Shown here: piece by piece, positions 1-6,720 of the stretch
Layout: each line of letters opens with the position of its first letter
Numbering within the stretch: the first letter of the stretch is position 1
Assembly: GCA_016712355.1 (NCBI GenBank)
Contig: JADJRF010000006.1
Coordinates: 1-63,366, forward strand
Reading direction: 5' to 3'
DNA from: Vampirovibrionales bacterium
GTDB lineage: Bacteria; Cyanobacteriota; Vampirovibrionia; Vampirovibrionales; Vampirovibrionaceae
DNA: 63,366 bases
Position numbers and translations under genes: made by a program
Notes under the pieces: model-generated
Database searches by the model: none
The model's input: only the letters and a program-made list of their open reading frames with translations
Told to the model about the DNA's origin: nothing

Positions 1-21
1 ACAACAAAACGACCCTTTTAG

Positions 22-579
22 ATGATAGTCAACAAGAGACAACTTGCAGATATATTAGGAACCACTGAGGAAACCCTTACTCAGTGGGCCAAACAGGGTA
101 TGCCAATCCTCCTAAAAAGACTTGGGAGAGAAGGCAATCAATACGAGACTGCGGCTGTTATTTCTTGGCTGGATGCCCGCCACAAGTCCGATGATCCTCC
201 CACAGACTACGAAACGGAGCGGACGCGCAAGGTAAAGCTGGAAGCCGATATTCTGGCACTAGAAAAAGCGCAACTCGAAGGCCACTTAATCCCATCCGAT
301 AAAGTAGAAGCATCATGGATTGGCATGATTTCGGCTTTCCGGGCTAAAATGATTGCAATACCCTACAAGTACGCGCCTCTAGTTGCTGGAAAGTCGTTCA
401 TCGAGGTCGAAACGCTACTCACAGACGCAATCCATGCCGCGCTAGAAGAACTTTCTAATGATGATGACTTGGGAAACTGCATTAAATCGGACCTCGAAAG
501 CGGCACTCAAGGCGATCAAGCCGCCGCCGAAACTGACGGTGAGCGAGTGGGCGAATCAGTTCCTTCAACTGAGCGCTGA
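22..579 (+). CDS. Terminase small subunit (Nu1-like)
   Basis: DNA-recognition subunit of the packaging motor. It marks the viral DNA for cutting and hands it to the large subunit. The 185-aa product has an N-terminal winged-helix/MerR-like start (ADILGTTEETLTQWAKQGMP, about residues 8-27), as in the phage Nu1 family. A charged helical region follows (residues about 70-110) and an acidic, variable tail ends the protein. It is the first gene, only 21 bases from the window edge, so any cos site would lie outside. It overlaps the large subunit by about 120 bases, which is unusually long. The family call rests on the HTH pattern and the neighbour. Confidence 0.85.
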   Translation: MIVNKRQLADILGTTEETLTQWAKQGMPILLKRLGREGNQYETAAVISWLDARHKSDDPPTDYETERTRKVKLEADILALEKAQLEGHLIPSDKVEASWIGMISAFRAKMIAIPYKYAPLVAGKSFIEVETLLTDAIHAALEELSNDDDLGNCIKSDLESGTQGDQAAAETDGERVGESVPSTER

Positions 580-2308
580 GGATAGTGCCGAGCCTGGCCA
601 ATTCAGCACCGACCGCGCGCCCTATCAAAAAGGCATCATGGACGCGGTATCCGAGAGAGGAATTCACACCGTTGTCGTTAAAAGTAGCGCACAAATCGGG
701 AAAACAGCGATTCTGAAAGCGATCATTGGCTTTCATGTCGATCAAGACCCCGCGCCTATTCTCATGCTCCAGCCGACTGAGCATATGGCTGAGGCTTTCT
801 CGAAAGACCGCCTTGCGCCGATGATTCGGGACACGCCGGCACTCAAAGACAAGATAGCCGACCCCCGCTCCCGTGATTCCGGGAACTCCATCCTGCACAA
901 ACGATTCGCTGGCGGGCACATTACTCTTGCCGGATCGAATTCCCCTGCTGGCCTCGCCAGTCGCCCGATTCGCATTGTCCTTTGCGACGAAGTAGACCGT
1001 TATCCAGCCAGTGCCGGCAGCGAAGGCGATCCAGTTAATTTAGCGATCAAGAGAACGGCAACGTTCTGGAATCGCCGGATTGTCCTGACTTCAACTCCAA
1101 CGATTAAAGGCGCGTCTCGCATCGATATGGCGTATGAGAATAGCGACCAACGCCATTTTTACGTGCCTTGCCCGCATTGCGAAACCTTCCATGTATTCAG
1201 ATGGGAAAACTGCCGATGGCCTCCCGGCTCACCAGATAGAGCAGTCATGGTATGCCAGGAATGCGCCGCAGAAATAGCAGAATCCTATAAACCCAATCTT
1301 CTTGCCCATGGCGATTGGCGCGCGGAAATGCCTTTTAATGGAGTCGCCGGGTTTCATATCAATGAACTCTATAGCCCATGGCGGAAATGGGCTGATATTG
1401 CGAGAGAGTTTTTATTTGCAAAGCAAGACCCACAATTGCTCAAGACCTGGGTGAATACCAGTCTCGGCGAATCGTGGGAGGAAGACGCCGAAAAGGCCGA
1501 TCCTGACTCACTGATGGGGCGTCGCGAGAATTACGGCAAGGATCAAATACCAGAAAGAATCCTGTATTTGACCGCTGGCGTGGACGTGCAAGGGGACCGC
1601 CTGGAAGCTGAGATTGTCGGCTGGCGGGCATCGTCGCGGGATGAAGCACCGGAGTCTTGGGGTATTGAGTATCGAGTATTTCATGGCGATCCGGCCAAAA
1701 ATGAAGTCTGGAATGACGTTGATGAGTTTCTGTTAGGCATCTACCAGACCGAATCGGGCAGAAAATTGCGCGTCATGGCCGGTTGCGTTGACTCTGGCGG
1801 GCATCATACCGCGCAAGTTTACGCATTTTGTGGTGCTCGGATTGGCCGGCATATCTACCCGACAAAAGGAATGCCTGGAGCAAAGCCGATTTGGACGCCA
1901 AAGGCCGCAAAGAGCAAAAAATACAATGCGAATGTATGGCACGTTGGCGCTGATTCCGGGAAAGATGCGTGGTATGCACGACTCAAGATTAAGGAGGCCG
2001 GTCCAGGCTATTGCCATTTCCCGCTGGATTATGATAAACATTACTTTGAAATGCTGACTTCAGAACAGGTTAGAACGAAGTATATTAAGGGGCGACCAAT
2101 CCGAGAATGGTTTCTTCCCGCAAACCGACGAAATGAAGCGCTTGATATTCGCGTCTTGGCGCTGGCGGCATTACTCGCAAGGCCGATTGACTGGACCGCC
2201 ATAGATCGTTCTCGGCCTATTCAGTCAGCGCCAGCGCCAAAGGCCACAATCCGTACTGGCAACAGTTCATTCATCCGCAGACAAACAGGCACTCCATGGC
2301 TGAGATAA
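458..2308 (+). CDS. Terminase large subunit (GpA family)
   Basis: ATP-driven DNA packaging motor and cutting nuclease of the capsid vertex, 616 aa, the usual length for lambda GpA relatives. Visible parts: a deviant Walker A (VKSSAQIGKT, about residues 74-83), Walker B (IVLCDEVD, about 173-180), the coupling motif LTSTPT (210-215), a CPHC/CQEC zinc-binding pair (238-241 and 266-269), and the start of the nuclease domain at GVDVQGDR (374-381). The frame opens with three consecutive ATG codons at 458, 461 and 464; the exact start is undecided. The start lies inside the small-subunit gene. The end overlaps the next gene by 13 bases. Confidence 0.95.
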   Translation: MMMTWETALNRTSKAALKAIKPPPKLTVSEWANQFLQLSAEDSAEPGQFSTDRAPYQKGIMDAVSERGIHTVVVKSSAQIGKTAILKAIIGFHVDQDPAPILMLQPTEHMAEAFSKDRLAPMIRDTPALKDKIADPRSRDSGNSILHKRFAGGHITLAGSNSPAGLASRPIRIVLCDEVDRYPASAGSEGDPVNLAIKRTATFWNRRIVLTSTPTIKGASRIDMAYENSDQRHFYVPCPHCETFHVFRWENCRWPPGSPDRAVMVCQECAAEIAESYKPNLLAHGDWRAEMPFNGVAGFHINELYSPWRKWADIAREFLFAKQDPQLLKTWVNTSLGESWEEDAEKADPDSLMGRRENYGKDQIPERILYLTAGVDVQGDRLEAEIVGWRASSRDEAPESWGIEYRVFHGDPAKNEVWNDVDEFLLGIYQTESGRKLRVMAGCVDSGGHHTAQVYAFCGARIGRHIYPTKGMPGAKPIWTPKAAKSKKYNANVWHVGADSGKDAWYARLKIKEAGPGYCHFPLDYDKHYFEMLTSEQVRTKYIKGRPIREWFLPANRRNEALDIRVLALAALLARPIDWTAIDRSRPIQSAPAPKATIRTGNSSFIRRQTGTPWLR

Positions 2309-3621
2309 AATGGCAACATCCGACCGGAAACACTCCTAAAACCGTTGCGCTGGTGGCACTAGGGCAGTCCCGCGACGTTTATGCGGGCGCATGGCTTCAG
2401 AATGATCTATCGGAAGCCGTGACAACCTGTGATGAGATTTGGACGTTGAATCGCGGCGTCAATGTATTTAATCATGATTTGCTATTCGTGATGGACCACA
2501 TTCAAGGGGAGGCAGATAAATTTCCGCGTTACGGTGCTAGCCTTTGGAAGCACAACAAGCCGATTATTACCAGCGACAACTCTGACGGATGGCCCAATCA
2601 CGTTTACAAATATCCGCTGAACGAGATTTGGGACTGGTTGCGAAAGAATATCCAGCCGCAACACTCGAACTGGTGGCACAATTCTTTGGCGTATATCGTG
2701 GTCTACGCGGCATTCATCGGCGTCAAGGAACTGCGGGTCTTCGGCGCGGATTATGCCGACCACAAAAACGGCGTGGTAGAGGATGGCCATGTTAATGTCG
2801 CATATTGGGTAGGCGTCATGGAGCGCGCGGGACTTGTGTGCATGGCTCCAGAACAATCCGGCTTTCTCGGAATCAATCAACGCGGGTTCGTCTACGGGTA
2901 CAAGGACAATCCGCTTGTGATCACGGCGAACCGCGCGCGCTTCCGGGCGATGACTGGGCAGGGCGGCACCGAAGAAACCACGGCGCTCCTATCTGGCGAG
3001 CGGCAAGTGGCTGAGACGCTGGAAGAGATACAGCCGGATCATCGATACCGCTATGCTTTTGCTGCTGGCAAGGTGCATGGCGTGGTCATCGATTGCGGGT
3101 CTGGCATCGGGTACGGCAGCTATATCATGGCGCAACAGCCGGGGGTTGATACTGTTTATGCGCTTGAACATAGCCGAGAGAGTCTCGATTACGCCATATC
3201 CAATTATTATAGCAAGAAAATAGGATACTATCAGGAAGAGCTTGACGGACTATGCCTGCATGAAAGATATGGAGTCTTTGGCAACGCCAATTGGGCAGTT
3301 GCTTTCGAACTGATCGAGCACTTGCATGATCCGAAACCGCTACTTCGGTCGCTACCCGCTGACCGCCTGCTGATCAGCGTGCCCAACGAAAGCGTGGTGC
3401 CCTATTCTCCGGAAACCGCGCCTTTCCATCAGCGGCATTACACCTATTTCCAGTTGAAAGAACTTTTGTCAGAAACCGGGTGGAAGGCGGCCAAGGCTTG
3501 GGGCCAGCACGGGCCGATGTCGGATGTTGTGGAGTTTGACGAAAACTGCCGAACCATCATTGTCGAGGCTGAACGATGGCGAGATTCATCGAATACCAGC
3601 AACATCGATGGCGATTCGTAG
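2296..3621 (+). CDS. DUF115-like / SAM methyltransferase fusion
   Basis: Two-domain protein of 441 aa. The N-terminal half (to about residue 200) resembles DUF115/MptE-like Rossmann proteins found with glycan genes: hydrophobic strands, and a conserved-looking FGADYADHKN segment. The C-terminal half is a class I SAM-dependent methyltransferase, with motif I VVIDCGSGIGYGS and an acidic strand end VYALEHS. No target can be read from the sequence; modification of a phage or host glycan or small molecule is inference. It lies between terminase and portal, where lambda-like phages normally have no such enzyme. ATG at 2296 overlaps the terminase end by 13 bases. Confidence 0.7.
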   Translation: MAEIKWQHPTGNTPKTVALVALGQSRDVYAGAWLQNDLSEAVTTCDEIWTLNRGVNVFNHDLLFVMDHIQGEADKFPRYGASLWKHNKPIITSDNSDGWPNHVYKYPLNEIWDWLRKNIQPQHSNWWHNSLAYIVVYAAFIGVKELRVFGADYADHKNGVVEDGHVNVAYWVGVMERAGLVCMAPEQSGFLGINQRGFVYGYKDNPLVITANRARFRAMTGQGGTEETTALLSGERQVAETLEEIQPDHRYRYAFAAGKVHGVVIDCGSGIGYGSYIMAQQPGVDTVYALEHSRESLDYAISNYYSKKIGYYQEELDGLCLHERYGVFGNANWAVAFELIEHLHDPKPLLRSLPADRLLISVPNESVVPYSPETAPFHQRHYTYFQLKELLSETGWKAAKAWGQHGPMSDVVEFDENCRTIIVEAERWRDSSNTSNIDGDS

Positions 3622-3803
3622 ACCTAGCGCGATCCCATCATATCAACCCCGGCACGCTCTACCATCGGTTAGAGCGTTTCGGGGAGACTGCAACGGGTAT
3701 CGCCCGCGCGCTTGCTACCGGGATTATGTCCAGGGAGCAAGCCGGAAAGCGTGGAAAAGAGAATAATCGATTTTATTGCAATCGAGGGTATTGCAAAGAT
3801 TAA
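3576..3803 (+). CDS. Small putative HTH protein
   Basis: 75-aa basic protein. Residues about 15-36 read as a helix-turn-helix (FVDLARSHHINPGTLYHRLE), suggesting DNA binding. The tail is short, with two Cys residues. It overlaps the end of the methyltransferase gene by 46 bases in another frame. A weak purine-rich stretch precedes the ATG. The HTH pattern and the position just ahead of two H-NS-like genes support a real gene, but no family was recognised. Confidence 0.5.
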   Translation: MARFIEYQQHRWRFVDLARSHHINPGTLYHRLERFGETATGIARALATGIMSREQAGKRGKENNRFYCNRGYCKD

Positions 3804-3859
3804 TCCGATTGCATATATTGTAATTGCGCTATATTCGGCGCTTACAGAAAGGTAATGCA

Positions 3860-4156
3860 ATGGATTTGACGCATGTTGCTACCGATGAGCTTCTAGCTCA
3901 AAAGAAAGAAATCGAAGAGGAACTGCTTTGGCGGATCGACGAAGAATTGCAAAAGATCGATGCCCGCCGTTCGCAATTGCTGGCGATGAAGCCGACCGTG
4001 AAGCCGGAAGAGAAGAAAAAGCGCGCGAAGTCTTCGCGCCCGCCCAAGTATCGCAACCCTACCAATCCAGAACAGACCTGGACCGGCCTCGGCCAAGCGC
4101 CGGCGTGGGTCGATGTGGTGGGGCGTGGTGTTTGTTTGATTCGTAAAGAGGGCTAA
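3860..4156 (+). CDS. H-NS-like nucleoid protein, copy 1
   Basis: 98-aa protein with a coiled-coil N-terminal half (about residues 8-45, Glu/Lys-rich oligomerisation helix), a basic Lys-rich linker, and an H-NS-type DNA-binding tail at about 62-83 (KYRNPTNPEQTWTGLGQAPAW). H-NS proteins bind AT-rich DNA in the minor groove and silence it. A phage copy could silence host or viral genes or interfere with host H-NS; that is inference. The frame is open from 3824, but ATG 3860 is preferred because GAAAGG lies 7-12 bases upstream. Copy 2 follows two bases after its stop. Confidence 0.8.
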   Translation: MDLTHVATDELLAQKKEIEEELLWRIDEELQKIDARRSQLLAMKPTVKPEEKKKRAKSSRPPKYRNPTNPEQTWTGLGQAPAWVDVVGRGVCLIRKEG

Positions 4157-4158
4157 TC

Positions 4159-4620
4159 ATGTTTACTGGACAGCATTCCATTGCTACTGAAAATACGATC
4201 ATGGGCGACGCGCCGCGACCCATCGAACGCCGGCCGATCCTTCCGACGCTGGAAGGCATGAGTTTCGGCGATCTGCGGTATATCGCCGATTCCATCGCCG
4301 AATATGCCGGCGAGGTCCAGGCGATGCTGGAACAGAAGCGCAAAGAACGCATCGCAGAGTTGAAGGCTCAGGTTGAAGCCGACAAGGCCAGAGCGGCGGC
4401 AACGGAAGCGGAACTCGCCGCGCTTTGCCCGCAACCGGTGAAGATGGTCAACCCGTCCACGCCGAAATACCGCGATCCGGCGAAGCCAGAATGCACCTGG
4501 GCCGGGCGCGGTAAGCAACCTGGCTGGCTGAAGGAAAAGCTGGAAGCCGGCGCCAGCCTGGAAGATTTTCTGGTGGACAAGCCGACCACGCCGAGTTCGT
4601 CGGACGATCCGGGTTTCTGA
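4159..4620 (+). CDS. H-NS-like nucleoid protein, copy 2
   Basis: 153-aa second H-NS-family protein. Helical regions at about 33-90 would form the oligomerisation part. The DNA-binding module is at about 101-124 (KYRDPAKPECTWAGRGKQPG), close in pattern to copy 1. A 28-residue C-terminal extension ends in Thr/Ser/Asp. A GAGGG ribosome site stands before ATG 4159. Low overall identity to copy 1 outside the tail argues against a recent duplication; the two may form hetero-oligomers. The stop is 15 bases from the tRNA. Confidence 0.82.
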   Translation: MFTGQHSIATENTIMGDAPRPIERRPILPTLEGMSFGDLRYIADSIAEYAGEVQAMLEQKRKERIAELKAQVEADKARAAATEAELAALCPQPVKMVNPSTPKYRDPAKPECTWAGRGKQPGWLKEKLEAGASLEDFLVDKPTTPSSSDDPGF

Positions 4621-4635
4621 CCTTCCGCAATATTT

Positions 4636-4719
4636 TGAGCAGACGCCCATTCGGCAGGGCACCGGGCTGTAACCCCGTGGTCGGCTAGTTCCGTGTTGGT
4701 TCGAATCCAACCTGCTCAA
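4636..4719 (+). tRNA. tRNA-Tyr (anticodon GTA)
   Basis: 84 bases fold as a type II tRNA. Acceptor stem TGAGCAG pairs with CTGCTCA, with discriminator A. D stem is GCCC/GGGC with GG in the loop, the anticodon loop is CTGTAAC (GTA at 4669-4671), the variable arm is long (about 16 bases), and T stem GTTGG/CCAAC encloses TTCGAAT. The long variable arm plus GTA fits bacterial tRNA-Tyr. Oddities: U1-A72 first pair, A instead of U at position 8, a mismatch at the top of the anticodon stem, and no encoded CCA (CCG follows). Confidence 0.8.
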
Positions 4720-4738
4720 CCGAATTCAAGGAGTAACG

Positions 4739-4900
4739 ATGAGTCCGAATGCACGAAAAGCAAACGAAACGCAAACATCATTCAGGGCGCGACTCAAACA
4801 ACAACGTCAATATGAGAAGCATCGCGCAAATGGCCGCGTTGTTTGGGATTCTCAGAAGCAAGGAACCTATGTCCGCGCCAAACATGGTCCGCTTCGCTGA
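4739..4900 (+). CDS. Small basic protein, unknown
   Basis: 53-aa, strongly basic protein starting MSPNARKANETQTSFRARLK and ending KHGPLR. A near-perfect ribosome site, AAGGAG, lies 6-11 bases before the ATG, and a strong terminator follows the stop by 18 bases. No family recognised; charge suggests nucleic acid binding. Last gene of the terminase/H-NS/tRNA unit. Confidence 0.6.
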   Translation: MSPNARKANETQTSFRARLKQQRQYEKHRANGRVVWDSQKQGTYVRAKHGPLR

Positions 4901-4918
4901 CTCCAATTGCATATACAC

Positions 4919-4942
4919 AACCCGCCTCATGGCGGGTTTTTT
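4919..4942 (+). terminator. Rho-independent terminator
   Basis: CCCGCC-TCAT-GGCGGG stem-loop followed at once by TTTTTT. It closes the unit that ends with the small basic protein and separates it from the portal operon. Confidence 0.85.
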
Positions 4943-4947
4943 AATGC

Positions 4948-4986
4948 TTGACATTCCATTTTTTTGTGTTGTAAGCATGGAATGTC
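4948..4986 (+). promoter_or_regulatory. Inverted repeat over the gpW start, with TTGACA
   Basis: GACATTCCA (4950-4958) and TGGAATGTC (4978-4986) form a perfect 9-bp inverted repeat. The left arm overlaps a consensus -35 box TTGACA (4948-4953), and the right arm contains the ATG of the gpW gene (4982). A poor -10 (TTGTAA) sits between. It could be an operator at a head-operon promoter, or an RNA hairpin hiding the start codon. Confidence 0.5.
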
Positions 4987-5230
4987 CATCTTCACCGGTA
5001 TCCCCGTAGCAACCTTGCAAACGTGGTTGAGCGATGCTCAGACCGCGATGCAAGAACTCGCCATCGGCAAGCGCGCGGTCACGATTGCGACCGGCGACAA
5101 GCGCCTATCGTTCTCCCCAGCCGAACTCCCCCGCCTCAAAGCCTACATCGGCCAACTCCAAGCGGCTATCGCTGAAGCCACGGGCGCGACGACTGGGCAA
5201 CCCTACGCGGTGGCGACATGGACGCGCTAA
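4982..5230 (+). CDS. Head-to-tail joining protein, gpW-like
   Basis: 82-aa protein of the gpW family (lambda gpW is 68 aa). It sits under the portal and makes the tail attachment site. The family pattern is visible: an N-terminal helix (TLQTWLSDAQTAMQELAIGK), a short beta hairpin (RAVTIATGDKRLSF) and a C-terminal helix. ATG 4982 gives the normal N-terminus MSIFTGIP; the frame is also open from an upstream TTG. It overlaps the portal start by 13 bases. Confidence 0.8.
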   Translation: MSIFTGIPVATLQTWLSDAQTAMQELAIGKRAVTIATGDKRLSFSPAELPRLKAYIGQLQAAIAEATGATTGQPYAVATWTR

Positions 5231-6720
5231 CCCGCCTGATTGCCTACGTTGCGCCTTCCTGGGCAGCTTCCCGGATGCTGGCACTCGGTCGGCTGGCCAG
5301 CGCACAACGCTATTATGACGCCGCCACAGCCACCTCTCAGCACCCCCGACGCGGCAACGCGGCAAGCGCGGACGCCGTGATGGACCGCGCCAAGGGCAAC
5401 TTGCGCGAGTATGGCCGCTGGCTGGATGAGAATCACGACCTCGCAATCGGCGTGCTGGATGATCTAGTAACGAACATCATCGGCGCGGGCGCGGGTATCG
5501 AGCCGATGGCGCGGAATATGCGCACTCGCGAGCCGGCGACGGACCTCAATAAGCAACTTGCGGAACTATGGGAAGAGTTTTGGCAATACCCCGAAGTCAC
5601 CGGTGAATTGCCCGGCAGCGAAATGGAGCGGATTGTTTGTCGCTCATTTCTGCGGGATGGAGAGGTATTTGCTCAGCACGTCAATAAAGCTGTTGCGCCT
5701 TACGCCAGTCGAATTCCTTATGCGCTGGAATGGCTCGAATCTGATTTTGTCCCATTCGATCTAACCGACGCATCCCGCCTGATTGTTCATGGCGTGCAAA
5801 AAGACGGATGGGGCCGCGCGATTGGCTATTACGTTCTCAAGCAGCATCCTGGTTCGCTGATTCTTCCCGGTTCAAGATTCGATACCGTTTTCCTTCGCGC
5901 TGAAAACATGATGCACCTCAAGCTGGTGAAACGATTGCACCAGACGCGCGGAGTATCGATTTTCCATGGCGTGCTGACTCGGCTGGACGATCTCAAGGAT
6001 TACGAAGAGAGCGAAAGAATCGCCGCGCGGGTTGCCGCCGCACTCACCGCTTTCATTAAGCGCGATTCGGCGCTGTCGGATACCGTTACCACGACGATGA
6101 CGGGCGAAGAGAGTCAGACCGGGAGCCGTTCGTTTTCCATGGAGCCTGGGCTTATCTTCGACGGCTTGCAGCCCGGCGAAGACGTAGGGGTTATCGACTC
6201 CAAGCGCCCAAATCCGAATCTTGAACTCTTCCGTAATTCGCAACTGCGGGCGATTGCATCCGGCACCGGAACGCGTTTTTCCAGCATCGCCAAGAATTAC
6301 AACGGTACGTATTCTGCGCAACGGCAAGAACTGGTCGAAACGGTCGCGCATTACCGCCGCATTTTCGATTACCTACGCGAGAAATTCTATTTGCCGGTCT
6401 GGCGGCGCTTTATTGATGCGTCTCGGCTTTCTGGGCTTTTGCGTGTACCGGCTGGCGTGGATGAAATGAGCCTCTATCGTCCTGAAATCCGCCCGCCGCA
6501 AATCCCGTGGATCGATCCAAAGAAAGAGATAGAAGCCTTTCAGGCGATGGTTGAGGCTGGGTTTAGAAGTCGGCAACAGGTTATTCGGGACTTGGGCGGC
6601 GATCCTGCAACGGTTGACGCGCAACTCATGGCCGATCCGTTGGACGTGCGCCCGCCGCTGGATTCGCAGCCGAAACAGCAAACGCAAAAAGCGCTACAAG
6701 TACAGGACGAAGCGGCATGA
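5218..6720 (+). CDS. Portal protein (lambda gpB family)
   Basis: 500-aa portal, the dodecameric ring through which DNA enters and leaves the head. Family hallmarks: DNLREYGRW-like segment with Asn/Arg (residues about 56-66), DDLVTNIIGAGAGIEP (about 81-96), and the GTGTRFSSIAKNYNGTYSAQR block (about 350-370) typical of lambda-type portals. The C-terminus is Gln-rich. It overlaps gpW by 13 bases and the next gene by 4 (ATGA), so translation is coupled. Confidence 0.93.
   Translation: MDALTRLIAYVAPSWAASRMLALGRLASAQRYYDAATATSQHPRRGNAASADAVMDRAKGNLREYGRWLDENHDLAIGVLDDLVTNIIGAGAGIEPMARNMRTREPATDLNKQLAELWEEFWQYPEVTGELPGSEMERIVCRSFLRDGEVFAQHVNKAVAPYASRIPYALEWLESDFVPFDLTDASRLIVHGVQKDGWGRAIGYYVLKQHPGSLILPGSRFDTVFLRAENMMHLKLVKRLHQTRGVSIFHGVLTRLDDLKDYEESERIAARVAAALTAFIKRDSALSDTVTTTMTGEESQTGSRSFSMEPGLIFDGLQPGEDVGVIDSKRPNPNLELFRNSQLRAIASGTGTRFSSIAKNYNGTYSAQRQELVETVAHYRRIFDYLREKFYLPVWRRFIDASRLSGLLRVPAGVDEMSLYRPEIRPPQIPWIDPKKEIEAFQAMVEAGFRSRQQVIRDLGGDPATVDAQLMADPLDVRPPLDSQPKQQTQKALQVQDEAA

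Noticed and set aside
1..21. cos site or att site at the window start
   Set aside because: Only 21 bases precede the terminase; no recognisable cos structure can be judged.
4669..4671. Suppressor tRNA for the amber codon at 21.0 kb
   Set aside because: The anticodon is GTA, which reads UAU/UAC, not UAG.
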